DNA from: MGBC163016 sp964462135
Lineage (GTDB): Bacteria; Actinomycetota; Coriobacteriia; Coriobacteriales; Eggerthellaceae
DNA length: 64,000 nucleotides
Direction of reading: 5' to 3'
Assembly (NCBI GenBank): GCA_964462135.1
Contig: CAYWWK010000009.1
Span: 1-64,000 of the forward strand
A program made the position numbers and the translations under genes. Positions 1 to 8,699 of this stretch are shown here, in pieces (position 1 is the first letter of the stretch; each line of letters opens with the position of its first letter). Below the pieces are notes generated by a model. It worked only from the letters and a program-made list of their open reading frames with translations, was not told where the DNA came from and searched no databases.

Positions 1-823
1 GTGCCGATACCTCGGAACCCGCCTGGGTGAAACGGAAGATGTTGTCGATGAACAGCAGAACGTCCTGACCCTGATCGCGGAAGTACTCAGCTTCGGTCAG
101 TCCCGCCAGACCAACGCGCAGACGCGCTCCTGGGGGCTCGTTCATCTGACCGTAGACCAAGCAGGTCTTCTCGATGACGCCGGATTCCTCCATCTCGAGG
201 TAGAGGTCGGTGCCCTCACGGGTGCGTTCACCTACGCCGGTGAAGACCGAGGTGCCACCATGCTCCTGAGCGAGGTTGTTGATGAGCTCTTGGATGGTAA
301 CGGTCTTGCCGACGCCAGCACCACCGAAGAGGCCCGTCTTGCCGCCCTTGACATAGGGCTCGATCAGGTCGACGACCTTGATGCCGGTCTCGAAGGTCTC
401 CGTGGAGGTGATGAGGGTGTCGAAGGCCGGGGCCGGATGATGGATGGGCATCCATTCCACGTCCTCAGGCATGGGCTTGCCATCCACTGGCTCGCCCAGC
501 ACGTTCCAGATGCGACCCAACGTTGCCTGGCCTACAGGCATCATGATGGGATTGCCCGTGTCAACGGCGTCAACGCCGCGCACAAGGCCATCAGTGGAAG
601 TCATGGCAACGGTACGTACGATGTCGCCGGGAAGCTGAGTCTCAACTTCCAGCACCGTGCTGAAGTGCCCAGACGGCGTTTCAGCATCAACGGTAAGTGC
701 GTTGTAGATGGCCGGCATCTGATCCGGCGGGAACTCGACATCAACAACAGCGCCGACAACACGGACGATACGTCCGGTGGCACCCGTGCCCTGACTCCTT
801 TCCTTGTAAATAGTGTCAGCCAT
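1..823 (-). CDS. atpD: ATP synthase F1 subunit beta (partial, C-terminus outside window)
   Basis: Catalytic beta subunit of the F1 sector, which makes ATP from ADP and phosphate at the membrane. The first 274 codons are visible; the gene runs off the left edge. The N-terminal beta-barrel is followed by the nucleotide-binding domain with a Walker A motif GGAGVGKT at about residues 167-174. The ATG at 823-821 directly abuts the atpG stop codon (824-826), and its Shine-Dalgarno sequence GGAGG lies inside the end of atpG, which implies translational coupling. It is the last visible gene of the I-B-E-F-H-A-G-D operon; atpC would be expected next, outside the window. Confidence 0.98.
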   Translation of the reverse strand, partial: MADTIYKERSQGTGATGRIVRVVGAVVDVEFPPDQMPAIYNALTVDAETPSGHFSTVLEVETQLPGDIVRTVAMTSTDGLVRGVDAVDTGNPIMMPVGQATLGRIWNVLGEPVDGKPMPEDVEWMPIHHPAPAFDTLITSTETFETGIKVVDLIEPYVKGGKTGLFGGAGVGKTVTIQELINNLAQEHGGTSVFTGVGERTREGTDLYLEMEESGVIEKTCLVYGQMNEPPGARLRVGLAGLTEAEYFRDQGQDVLLFIDNIFRFTQAGSEVSA

Positions 824-1750
824 TTATTCCTCCAAAGCTGCGGCGCCGCCGACGATCTCGTTGATCTCGGTCGTGATTGCGCCTTGACGTACACGATTGT
901 ATAAACGGGTCAGCGTGGACACCATCTCGTTGGCATTGTCCGTCGCGGACTTCATCGCATTCCTACGGGCACCCTGCTCTCCAGCAGCGGAGTCGATGAG
1001 CGCATAGTAGAAGCAATTGCGAAGATAGGCCTTCATGAGGTAGAACATGACCGATTCCGCATCAGGTTCGAAATCGACATCTCCCGGCAGCTTCTCCAGA
1101 TCCTGCTCAAGGAACTGCTTGAAGACGTTCTCGCCCTCATTGAGGCCCAAGAGGTCAGCATAGGATTCTTCCTTGATGGGAAGGACCTGCTGCTCGACCA
1201 AGGTCTGCTCTGCGGCATTCTTCGCATGGTTGTAGACGATGAACACCTCATCCAGCTTGTCGTAGTGGTAGCCGTCTCCGGTATACAGGGAAAGCTCCGC
1301 CGCCTCCTCATAGGTGGGATCAGCGGAATGCCCTGCGAATTCGAAGACTGGCTTGATGCCACGATAGTTGAAGTATCCGATGGCCTTCTTGCCGCAGGCA
1401 GCCACCTCGACCTCGACGCCTTCGCTCTCCAGCCGATGGATCAGCTTGTCAGCATGCTTGAGCACACTGGAATTGAAGCCCCCTGCGAGCCCACGATCAG
1501 ACGCTACGACCACCACGAGTGCACGCTTCACCTCATCATGAACCTGAAGCAGAGGCTCAGATGAAAGCGGTGCGTACTTCGCCGTGGAGATGAGCATATC
1601 CGAGATGGAGCATGCCCACGGAAGCGCGTTCTCCACGCGCTCTGATGCACGACGGATCTTTGCAGCCGCCACCATTTCCATGGTACGCGTAATCTGCTTC
1701 GTCGAAGTGACGGAGTTGATTCGCCTTTCTATGTCGTGAAGGTTGGGCAT
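824..1750 (-). CDS. atpG: ATP synthase F1 subunit gamma
   Basis: Gamma subunit, the central rotor shaft of F1 that couples c-ring rotation to catalysis in the beta subunits. The 308-residue product has the usual N-terminal helix (MPNLHDIERRINSV, then TKQITRTMEMVAAAKI) and the C-terminal helix with RNAMKSATDNANEM and an RQGAITTEINEIVGGAAAL ending, both hallmarks of the family. Length is normal for bacterial gamma subunits. It sits between atpA and atpD with only 13 bases to atpA, so it is cotranscribed with the rest of the F1 genes. Confidence 0.98.
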   Translation of the reverse strand: MPNLHDIERRINSVTSTKQITRTMEMVAAAKIRRASERVENALPWACSISDMLISTAKYAPLSSEPLLQVHDEVKRALVVVVASDRGLAGGFNSSVLKHADKLIHRLESEGVEVEVAACGKKAIGYFNYRGIKPVFEFAGHSADPTYEEAAELSLYTGDGYHYDKLDEVFIVYNHAKNAAEQTLVEQQVLPIKEESYADLLGLNEGENVFKQFLEQDLEKLPGDVDFEPDAESVMFYLMKAYLRNCFYYALIDSAAGEQGARRNAMKSATDNANEMVSTLTRLYNRVRQGAITTEINEIVGGAAALEE

Positions 1751-1763
1751 GTCTTACCTAGCC

Positions 1764-3329
1764 TTACTCTGTCGGGGCGAATGCCTGCTTGAAGGATTCG
1801 ATCGCGGCATTCATCTTCGCCTTGATCTCATCATCAAGCGCCTTCTTCGTGTTGATGTCATCGAAGATATCGGCATTCTTCGCGCGGATGCTGTCCAGAA
1901 GCTCGGTGCGGAATCGAACGACATCGCCCAGCGGCAGGTCATCAAGATAGCCCTCATTGCCAGCATAGATGGCTACTACCTGCTCAGCAACGGGCATAGG
2001 CATGTACCTGCCCTGCTTCAAAAGCTCAGTCATATGCGAGCCACGGGTCAGCTGATCCTGGGTTGCCTTGTCCAGATCAGAACCGAACTGGGTGAAGGCC
2101 TGCAGCTCACGATAGCTGGCCAGGTCAAGACGCAGAGAACCAGCAACCTGCTTCATGGCCTTGATCTGGGCAGAGCCACCAACACGGGAAACGGAGATAC
2201 CCACATCGACTGCAGGACGCTGACCTTGGAAGAAGAGGTCTGTCTGCAGGAAGATCTGGCCGTCGGTGATGGAGATGACGTTGGTCGGGATGTACGCCGA
2301 GACGTCGCCAGCCTGGGTCTCGATGATAGGAAGTGCCGTCATGGAACCGCCACCGTTCTCATCGGACATCTTGACCGCACGCTCCAGCAGACGTGAATGC
2401 AGGTAGAAGACGTCACCCGGATAGGCCTCGCGCCCCGGAGGACGACGGAGGGTCAGCGACATCTGGCGATAGGCAACAGCCTGCTTGGACAGATCATCGT
2501 AGATGATGAGCACGGCTTGCCCCGGGTTGTTCGCATCTGCGGGCTTTCCATCCTTGCCGTTGTAGATGAAGTACTCACCCATAGCGGCGCCTGCCATCGG
2601 TGCAATGTATTGCAGCGGGGCAGAATCGGAAGCGCTTGCTGAGACGATGATGGTCTTCTCCATGACGCCATGGCGCTCAAGGGTCTCTACAACCCCTGCA
2701 ACGGTAGAGGCCTTCTGGCCAATGGCGACATAGATGCAGATCATGTCGGTTTCTTTTTGATTGATGATCGCGTCAATGGCGATTGCGGTCTTGCCGGTCT
2801 GACGGTCGCCGATGATGAGCTCACGCTGACCACGGCCGATCGGGATCATGGAGTCCACGGCGATAAGACCGGTCTGCATCGGCTCATGTACGGGACGACG
2901 GGCAGTCACGCCAGGTGCCTTGAATTCCACCGGGCGCGTACCTTGAGCCTGAATGGGGCCTTTGCCGTCAATCGGCATGCCCAAGGGGTTCACCACGCGG
3001 CCCAGCAGCGCAGGACCTGCAGGCACCTCCACGATACGACCGGTGGTCTTCACCTGGTCGTTCTCCTTGATTGCTGTGACGTCACCCAGAAGCACGGCGC
3101 CGACTTCGTCCTCTTCCAGGTTCTGGGCCAGGCCGTAGACGGTCTTGCCGTCTCCGCTGGTGAACTCCAGAAGCTCGCCTGCCATGGCGTCGCGGAGTCC
3201 ATCAACGCGGGCAATGCCGTCACCCACTTGGATGACCGTACCCACTTCTCTGGACTGGATGTTCACGTTGAGTGCTGCCAATTGCTTGCGCAGCGCCTCA
3301 TCGATCGCCTGAGCGGTGATCTCTGTCAC
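1764..3329 (-). CDS. atpA: ATP synthase F1 subunit alpha
   Basis: Alpha subunit of F1, carrying the non-catalytic nucleotide sites and contributing the arginine finger to the catalytic interface. The product has 521 residues. A Walker A-type motif GDRQTGKTA is preceded by IPIGRGQRELI, and SVSRVGGSAQIKAMKQVAG near the middle of the C-terminal half is the family signature. The start codon overlaps the end of atpH by 4 bases (ATGA arrangement), which indicates translational coupling. Nothing unusual was seen. Confidence 0.98.
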   Translation of the reverse strand: MTEITAQAIDEALRKQLAALNVNIQSREVGTVIQVGDGIARVDGLRDAMAGELLEFTSGDGKTVYGLAQNLEEDEVGAVLLGDVTAIKENDQVKTTGRIVEVPAGPALLGRVVNPLGMPIDGKGPIQAQGTRPVEFKAPGVTARRPVHEPMQTGLIAVDSMIPIGRGQRELIIGDRQTGKTAIAIDAIINQKETDMICIYVAIGQKASTVAGVVETLERHGVMEKTIIVSASASDSAPLQYIAPMAGAAMGEYFIYNGKDGKPADANNPGQAVLIIYDDLSKQAVAYRQMSLTLRRPPGREAYPGDVFYLHSRLLERAVKMSDENGGGSMTALPIIETQAGDVSAYIPTNVISITDGQIFLQTDLFFQGQRPAVDVGISVSRVGGSAQIKAMKQVAGSLRLDLASYRELQAFTQFGSDLDKATQDQLTRGSHMTELLKQGRYMPMPVAEQVVAIYAGNEGYLDDLPLGDVVRFRTELLDSIRAKNADIFDDINTKKALDDEIKAKMNAAIESFKQAFAPTE

Positions 3330-3904
3330 TGGCTATCACCTCCATCTGTTTCTTTGAGAACGTAACGGGCATGATTGAGCTGGCTCAAAACGCTGGCGTC
3401 AATGCGCATGCCGTTCACGCTCATGATTATTCCGCCGAGTATCGATGGATCAATGCTCTCGTTCAAAACAGCACTGCATCCCAGCTCAGCCTCTGCCTTC
3501 TTGTTGATGAGTTCGCGAAGCTTGTCATCGAGGGGGACCACTGTCGTGACATCCACCACGCAAAGCTTCAAGGCCGATGCCATGACATCTTCATAGGCAT
3601 GGAAGACCTGACCCAGAAGATCGGTATCTCCCTGCTCTGCCATGACGGCCAGCGTCTCGCAAAGCGCTGTCTCGCAATCCGAAAACACTGCTTTCGCCAG
3701 GCCATAGCGTTGCTCCGGCGTATAGCTGACATCGGTGAGGGCTATGGACAGGTCCATGTCGGCATAGATCAGATGGCGAAGATGGGCCATCTGATTGCGG
3801 ACTGCGACCACCTCATCTGCGCCACCCGCATCGTTGGCGGCGTTGAACATGGTGTCAGCGTAGACCGTGACCTTGCCCTGTTGCACGAGACGGTTAGTTG
3901 CCAT
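3326..3904 (-). CDS. atpH: ATP synthase F1 subunit delta (OSCP)
   Basis: Delta subunit, the peripheral stalk connector between subunit b and the top of the alpha/beta hexamer. The C-terminal part has the family pattern, including DVTTVVPLDDKLRELINKK, the segment around DPSILGGIIMSVNG and a short terminal helix. I place the start at the ATG of MATNRLVQQG (3904), which overlaps atpF by 11 bases; an in-frame start further upstream at 3928 would force a longer overlap and adds residues not expected in the family. Product 192 residues. Confidence 0.92.
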   Translation of the reverse strand: MATNRLVQQGKVTVYADTMFNAANDAGGADEVVAVRNQMAHLRHLIYADMDLSIALTDVSYTPEQRYGLAKAVFSDCETALCETLAVMAEQGDTDLLGQVFHAYEDVMASALKLCVVDVTTVVPLDDKLRELINKKAEAELGCSAVLNESIDPSILGGIIMSVNGMRIDASVLSQLNHARYVLKETDGGDSQ

Positions 3905-4502
3905 TGAAGCTTCCCGCCTCTTTGACATAGCGCTCGATGATGGCGCGATGCTCGCCTTCGGTGAGGTCGTTGCCGATCAGCTTCGCAGCCACATTCACCG
4001 ACGTGTCTGCGATGGATGCCTGGAGGTCTGCCATGGCAGCCTTCTTCTCGGCAGCTATCGTCGTACGAGCCTTCTCGATCATGTCGGCAGCATCTGCCTG
4101 GGCTTTCTCTTGAATGCTCTGACGAACCGCTTCACCGGTCTCGCGGGCATCCGCCACCACTTTGGCTGCCTCTGCTTTCGCATCAGCAAGCTGCTTCTTG
4201 TATTCCGCAAGCACGCGCTCGCTTTCGATCTTGGCATCCTCTGATTGCTTGAGTGCTTCCCTGATCGTAGTCTCACGCTTCTCCAGCATGCCCGCGAACA
4301 TGGGCCAGCCGAATTTCGCGAGGATGATCCAGAGGATGATGAAGGCGACCAACATGGGAATGAATTCCATCATGTCGGGGAGAATGGCGGTGATGCCGCC
4401 TTCCGCCTCCTCTTCGGCCGCGAACGCGAGCGACGGGCAGAGGGCCAGCACAGACGCGCCAGCGCCTGCGATCCAAGCCTTCTTTCTCGCTCTTGTCTTC
4501 AC
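3894..4502 (-). CDS. atpF: ATP synthase F0 subunit b
   Basis: Subunit b, the membrane-anchored peripheral stalk. The 202-residue protein starts with a basic, hydrophobic stretch ending in LAFAAEEEAEGG that looks like a cleavable signal sequence, then the expected transmembrane helix (FIPMLVAFIILWIILAKFGW, about residues 47-66) and a long charged helix rich in Ala, Lys and Glu that forms the stalk dimer. The extra signal-like N-terminus makes it longer than the E. coli protein. Located between atpE and atpH in the canonical order. Confidence 0.96.
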   Translation of the reverse strand: MKTRARKKAWIAGAGASVLALCPSLAFAAEEEAEGGITAILPDMMEFIPMLVAFIILWIILAKFGWPMFAGMLEKRETTIREALKQSEDAKIESERVLAEYKKQLADAKAEAAKVVADARETGEAVRQSIQEKAQADAADMIEKARTTIAAEKKAAMADLQASIADTSVNVAAKLIGNDLTEGEHRAIIERYVKEAGSFNGN

Positions 4503-4562
4503 GTGCTTCCTCCTTCTAGCCTTTATCTGGCTTGCTTTTCTTGCCTTAGATAAGACCAGAAG

Positions 4563-4781
4563 CTACATGATGAATGCGAGCACGAAGCCGATGAGGGCGA
4601 GTGCCTCTGCCAATGCAGCACCAAGGATGAAGTTGGTGAAGAGGCGGCCCTGGAGCTCAGGCTGGCGAGCAGTTCCGACGCAGCAGCCATAGCAGGCGAT
4701 GCCGATGCCGATGCCAGGTCCGATGGCGCCGAGGCCGTAGCCGACGACCTTCAGTGCAGCGAGTACCATTGTAATTTCCAC
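4563..4781 (-). CDS. atpE: ATP synthase F0 subunit c (proteolipid)
   Basis: Subunit c forms the rotating ring that carries ions across the membrane. I use the GTG at 4781 because AGGAGG lies 6 bases upstream; this gives 72 residues (VEITMVLAALKVVG...), the usual length. Two hydrophobic helices flank the polar loop GTARQPELQGRL, and the ion-binding glutamate is in GAALAEALALIG in helix 2. The residues that bind Na+ in sodium-type rings (Gln in helix 1, Ser/Thr after the Glu) are absent, so proton coupling is likely. Helix 1 has an unusual ACYGCCVG segment with three cysteines. Confidence 0.96.
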   Translation of the reverse strand: MEITMVLAALKVVGYGLGAIGPGIGIGIACYGCCVGTARQPELQGRLFTNFILGAALAEALALIGFVLAFIM

Positions 4782-4905
4782 AGTTTCCTCCTTTTTTCGT
4801 TTTTGAGCCTGTTTTCTCAAAAACCTTCTTCTTTATGGCAACCGGGCGTGGAACCCGGATAAGCCCGAAATCGGGTGAGGCCTGGAAGGCCGTCGCGGTG
4901 CGTCT

Positions 4906-5691
4906 CTAATGAGCGCTGGTGGCCAATTGGATGTACACCGAACTCAGAACGGTGAACACGAATGCCTGCAGGAATGCGACCAGCGTCTCGAGGGCATACA
5001 TGACGATCAGCAGCAGGAACCACGGAATGGTCAGCACACCGGAGACGACATCGATTGACTGGATGCAGGTGAGCAGGAACACGCTGGAAGCCAAGGCGAA
5101 GATGCCAAGCACCATATGCCCTGCGAACATGTTGCCGTAGAGTCGGACTGCCAGCGTGAGTAGACGAATGATGGTGGAGAGGAGCTCCAAAAACCAGATG
5201 ATGGGCACCATCACCACGGGAAGCCCGGACGGAGCCAGGGACTTGAGATACCCCAAGCCGCCATGGGCCTTGATGCCCCAGAACACGAAGTACACGAATG
5301 AGATGAGGGCGAGCGCCCACGTGACCGAGATGGTTCCCGTTGGGGTCTTGCATCCCGGAATGAGTCCCACGAAGTTGCTGATGAGAATGAAGAAGAACAG
5401 CGTGGCCAAGAAGGGGATGTGCTTCTTATAACCATGGCCGATGACGCTCTCGCCCATATCATTGCGGACGAACTGATACCCGTATTCGACCGTATTGATG
5501 AACTTGTTCTTGGGGACCAGCGTCAACTTCCGTGCGCTGATGAGCACCACCGCACAGGTGATGATCCAGCAGATGATCATCCAGAAGATATAGCTGGTGA
5601 TTCCGAATTCGGCGTTGCCGATGACGACCACGGAGTTGAAAGATGCCTGAAGATGAGGCACTTCCTCAGATAGCCACTCGAGAGCTCCCAC
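4906..5691 (-). CDS. atpB: ATP synthase F0 subunit a
   Basis: Subunit a, the stator channel that conducts ions to and from the c ring. Several hydrophobic helices are visible; the essential arginine lies in STIIRLLTLAVRLYGNMFAGH, and the C-terminal helices carry LVAFLQAFVFTVLSSVYI. The GTG at 5691 is chosen because AAGGAG sits 7 bases upstream and the spacing to the preceding gene is then 4 bases; an upstream ATG at 5718 would overlap that gene and has a basic tail with no family counterpart. Product 261 residues. Confidence 0.95.
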   Translation of the reverse strand: MGALEWLSEEVPHLQASFNSVVVIGNAEFGITSYIFWMIICWIITCAVVLISARKLTLVPKNKFINTVEYGYQFVRNDMGESVIGHGYKKHIPFLATLFFFILISNFVGLIPGCKTPTGTISVTWALALISFVYFVFWGIKAHGGLGYLKSLAPSGLPVVMVPIIWFLELLSTIIRLLTLAVRLYGNMFAGHMVLGIFALASSVFLLTCIQSIDVVSGVLTIPWFLLLIVMYALETLVAFLQAFVFTVLSSVYIQLATSAH

Positions 5692-5695
5692 GCGT

Positions 5696-5992
5696 CTACT
5701 CCTTCTCTTTCCTGCCACTCAGGGTCCGTCTGACCCCGAAGACTATCGCCACGACGGAAAGCGCAACCGCTTCCGCCAGCACAAAGGGCATTGCGACCTC
5801 GCGCGCCAGATTGATGCAGAGGATGGCGAAGGCGAACATGAGGACGAAGGAGATCAGAAGACTGACGAGCAAGATGGACATATGCCCGAAATTGCTGGTT
5901 GCCGTCACCTTCTTCGTCATGCGCAACCCTATGAGCAATGGCAGGAATCCAACGACTCCCGCAAGTGCTCCACCAAGGATTGCCAGTGCCAT
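5696..5992 (-). CDS. AtpI-like small membrane protein, first gene of the atp operon
   Basis: 98-residue hydrophobic protein with three predicted membrane helices (about residues 4-22, 38-62 and 67-88) and a basic C-terminal tail (VRRTLSGRKEKE). Its position immediately upstream of atpB, 4 bases apart, is where subunit I (AtpI) is normally encoded; AtpI is thought to help c-ring assembly. The sequence itself is too diverged for me to recognise more than the general topology, so the assignment rests mostly on context. A weak AAAGCAGG Shine-Dalgarno precedes the ATG. Confidence 0.75.
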   Translation of the reverse strand: MALAILGGALAGVVGFLPLLIGLRMTKKVTATSNFGHMSILLVSLLISFVLMFAFAILCINLAREVAMPFVLAEAVALSVVAIVFGVRRTLSGRKEKE

Positions 5993-6082
5993 AGCCTGCT
6001 TTCAATCGAATCCAAGCGCAGTCGTGCGCAAACCATTCCGTATGATAGCCAAGATGGATTTTATGGGTAACAGAGCGGCAAC

Positions 6083-6118
6083 AAAAAGGGGTGAGCGGTC
6101 CCAAGGGTTCTCTCACCC
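6083..6118 (-). terminator. Rho-independent terminator upstream of the atp operon
   Basis: Stem GGGTGAG (6089-6095) pairs with CTCACCC (6112-6118) around an imperfectly paired inner segment. On the minus strand it is followed by a run of five T residues (complement of 6083-6087). It would end transcripts from glyA and the dCMP deaminase gene before the atp operon, so the atp promoter should lie within 5993-6082. I see no strong -35/-10 pair there. Confidence 0.75.
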
Positions 6119-6283
6119 GAAATCTGATGCAGATCAGTTTCGCGGGGTAAGCCTTCACGCAGCAACGCATGGCTTGTCCGACCCAGATACGAGGTGCATC
6201 TCCCCTGCGGCGTAAGCCATCCACTGTAACGTAAGACGTCCGCGCAGCGGCGTCTTGCTCTACTCGGATAGGGCTTTCCTATC

Positions 6284-6343
6284 GTAGCGAGGGCAAGCTT
6301 GCGTTTGAGATGCCCAAGGCATCTCAAACAGCACTTCCGCTAC
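6284..6343. repeat. Nested palindrome at the end of the dCMP deaminase gene
   Basis: A perfect 12-bp stem GTTTGAGATGCC (6303-6314) / GGCATCTCAAAC (6318-6329) with a 3-base loop is flanked by an outer inverted repeat GTAGCG (6284-6289) / CGCTAC (6338-6343). The outer part overlaps the stop codon of the dCMP deaminase gene. No T-tract follows, so it is more like a REP-type or processing hairpin than a classical terminator. The GTAGCG/CGCTAC edge is shared with the repeats at 10174-10295 and 38104-38128. The rest of 6119-6283 holds nothing I recognise. Confidence 0.6.
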
Positions 6344-6843
6344 AAACGCTCCTCGGTCTGATATTCCCGGCAGAGGATGCCAGACTCCTCAAGCATCTGC
6401 TGGGACAGCTCATCCGGATAGGGATTCTGATAGACGATCTCCTTGATGCCGGCATTGATGAGCATCTTCGCACAGACCACGCAAGGCTGGGTATTCACAT
6501 AGATGGTGGCGCCGTCGATGTCCGTCCCGAAGCGGGCGGCTTGGATGATGGCGTTCTGTTCCGCATGGAGCCCCCGGCAGATCTCATGGCGCTGCCCTGA
6601 CGGCACACCCAGCTGCTCACGCAGGCACCCCACTTCCGCGCAGTGGCGAATGCCGGAAGGAACCCCGTTGTAGCCCGTAGAAAGGATGCGTCTGTCCTTC
6701 ACGATGACAGCACCCACGGCCCTTCGCAGGCAGGTGGTTCGGCTGGCCACCTGATTCGCCAGCGTCATGAAGTACTCATCCCAGCATGGACGCTCATCGG
6801 CATGCGTGCCGGATGCGCTGCTCTGCACTTCTTCCGCTGCCAT
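6340..6843 (-). CDS. dCMP/cytidine deaminase family protein (ComEB-like)
   Basis: Zinc-dependent deoxycytidylate deaminase, expected to convert dCMP to dUMP for dTMP synthesis. The zinc and catalytic motifs are clear: HAEQNAI (His ligand and catalytic Glu) and PCVVCAK (two Cys ligands). An upstream Cys/His segment (HCAEVGCLREQLGVPSGQRHEICRG) matches the insertion seen in dCMP deaminases. Start chosen at the ATG 6843, one base after the glyA stop, giving 167 residues; an upstream ATG at 6897 would overlap glyA by 53 bases. The link with glyA (one-carbon units for thymidylate) makes metabolic sense. Confidence 0.9.
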   Translation of the reverse strand: MAAEEVQSSASGTHADERPCWDEYFMTLANQVASRTTCLRRAVGAVIVKDRRILSTGYNGVPSGIRHCAEVGCLREQLGVPSGQRHEICRGLHAEQNAIIQAARFGTDIDGATIYVNTQPCVVCAKMLINAGIKEIVYQNPYPDELSQQMLEESGILCREYQTEERL

Positions 6844-6844
6844 C

Positions 6845-8101
6845 TCAGTACCCCAACTCAGGATAGAGCGAATGGGCCGCCAACAGAGATGCCACATCCT
6901 GCGCTACACCTGCCATGACCACTTCGTCATCATGGCCGAACACGGCCTTGGAGATGAGCTGCCCGATCTCGTAGAAGTCATCAGCATCGAAGCCGCGTGT
7001 GGTGCCTGCCGCAGACCCCACACGAATGCCGCTGGTGACGAAGGGGCTTCGCTGTTCATTGGGGATAGTGTTCTTGTTCACGGTGAGACCCACGCCTTCG
7101 AGCAGACGCTCGGCATCCTTCCCGGTCACATCAGCTGGGGTGAGATCCACGAGACACAGATGGTTGTCCGTGCCACCAGAGACCAACCGCAGGCCTCCAT
7201 CTGCAATGCCTTGGCCAAGCTGCGCCGCATTCATCACGATATTGCGTGCATACTCAGCGAATTCCGGCTTGAGCGCCTCTCCGAATGCAACGGCCTTACC
7301 AGCGATCACATGCATGAGCGGACCGCCCTGCGAACCCGGGAAGAGCGCCTTGTCAATGGCCTTCGCCAACTCCTCTGAATTCGTGAGGATGAAGCCACCA
7401 CGCGGCCCGCGCAGCGTCTTGTGACTGGTTGACGTGACCACATCCGCATAGGGCACCGGAGATGGATGCTGGCCACCCGCCACGAGTCCGGCGATGTGCG
7501 CCATGTCTATCATGAGATAGGCACCAACGCTGTGCGCGATATCTGCCATGCGCTCGAAATCTATCGTGCGCGGATAGGCGCTGGCGCCGCCCACGATCAG
7601 CTTCGGCTTGATCGCATGCGCCTGGCGCTCGAGCTCATCGTAGTCAATGGTTTCCGTCTCCGAACTCACGCCATAGGGAACGATGTTGTAGAGCAAACCG
7701 GAGAAATTCACCGGGGAGCCATGTGTCAGGTGGCCACCGTGATCCAGGCTCATGCCCATCACCGTGTCCCCCGGCTTGATAAGCGCCATGTAAGCGGCGA
7801 AATTCGCCTGAGCGCCGGAATGGGGCTGCACGTTGGCGAACTGGGAATCGAAGAGCTCACAGGCGCGGCTACGTGCCAGGTTTTCCGCCTTATCCACCTT
7901 CTCGCAACCGCCGTAATAGCGCTTGCCCGGATACCCCTCGGCATACTTGTTGGTAAGCACGCTGCCCACTGCTTCCATGACGGCCCGTGAAGTGAAATTC
8001 TCGCTGGCTATGAGCTCGATGGTGCCACGTTCACGGGTGAGCTCTTCTTCCAAGATGTCAGCGATGGCAGGGTCTTGCGTGCGAAGGATGCTGTCAGCCA
8101 T
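6845..8101 (-). CDS. glyA: Serine hydroxymethyltransferase
   Basis: PLP enzyme that interconverts serine and glycine while charging tetrahydrofolate with a one-carbon unit. The PLP-lysine motif TSTSHKTLRGPRGG is intact, as are IELIASENF and KYAEGYPGKRYYGGCE near the N-terminus. The ATG at 8101 (MADSILRTQD) follows AAAGGAG by 6 bases; the longer in-frame extension to 8173 is not part of the family. Product 418 residues, the usual length. The dCMP deaminase gene follows with one base between stop and start. Confidence 0.97.
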   Translation of the reverse strand: MADSILRTQDPAIADILEEELTRERGTIELIASENFTSRAVMEAVGSVLTNKYAEGYPGKRYYGGCEKVDKAENLARSRACELFDSQFANVQPHSGAQANFAAYMALIKPGDTVMGMSLDHGGHLTHGSPVNFSGLLYNIVPYGVSSETETIDYDELERQAHAIKPKLIVGGASAYPRTIDFERMADIAHSVGAYLMIDMAHIAGLVAGGQHPSPVPYADVVTSTSHKTLRGPRGGFILTNSEELAKAIDKALFPGSQGGPLMHVIAGKAVAFGEALKPEFAEYARNIVMNAAQLGQGIADGGLRLVSGGTDNHLCLVDLTPADVTGKDAERLLEGVGLTVNKNTIPNEQRSPFVTSGIRVGSAAGTTRGFDADDFYEIGQLISKAVFGHDDEVVMAGVAQDVASLLAAHSLYPELGY

Positions 8102-8210
8102 GGCGGCTCCTTTATGTGCGTGTTGGATGCAGTCTGAAATGTGCGCACCTATGGTAGCGCAAACAGGATACAAAGGTCAGAATTGAACAGGGGACGTGTC
8201 TTTCGTTCAA

Positions 8211-8648
8211 CTAGTCTTCCAATGCCATGATTTTGGCGACACGACCGGTATGGCGACCTTCGCCGAAGGGCGTGGACAGAAACGCTTCCAGAATGCGACA
8301 GTTCTCCTCGAAGGGCACGAATCGTCCAGACAGCGTGATGATGTTCGCATCATTGTGCTCACGCGCCAGGCATGCGAAGTCCTCACGTACGATGTTGACG
8401 GCACGGATGCCGTGCACCTTGTTCGCCGCCACAGCCATGCCGATGCCTGTCCCGCACACCAGCACGCCGAAGTCAACCGTGTGACCAGCCACATCATTCG
8501 CCACCAATGCAGCGAAATCCGGGTAGTCGACACGATCATCGGAAGCGGGACCCCGATCGATGACATCAACCCCCTGACTTTCCAAATATCCGATCAGCAT
8601 CTCCTTCTGTTCGAATCCCGCATGGTCGCTTCCGATACTGACGCGCAT
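8211..8648 (-). CDS. rpiB: Ribose-5-phosphate isomerase B
   Basis: Interconverts ribose 5-phosphate and ribulose 5-phosphate in the non-oxidative pentose phosphate pathway; LacA/RpiB family. Seen: N-terminal SIGSDHAGFEQKE, the active-site cysteine in VLVCGTGIGMAVAANK, and HNDANIITLSGR. The ATG at 8648 has GGAGG 6 bases upstream; product 145 residues. It is followed after the stop by an inverted repeat (TTGAAC 8183-8188 / GTTCAA 8205-8210). Confidence 0.95.
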   Translation of the reverse strand: MRVSIGSDHAGFEQKEMLIGYLESQGVDVIDRGPASDDRVDYPDFAALVANDVAGHTVDFGVLVCGTGIGMAVAANKVHGIRAVNIVREDFACLAREHNDANIITLSGRFVPFEENCRILEAFLSTPFGEGRHTGRVAKIMALED

Positions 8649-8699
8649 GAGAGCCTCCTTCTCCATCGATGCATCCAGATTATAAAGCGCCTGTCTGGT

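Noticed and set aside
260..904. Long open frame on the plus strand across the atpD/atpG region
   Set aside because: Antisense to atpD, whose protein is clearly recognisable; composition is that of a codon shadow.
8183..8210. Insertion-sequence end or attachment site after rpiB
   Set aside because: A single 6-bp inverted repeat, no transposase or target duplication in the window; more likely a weak terminator.
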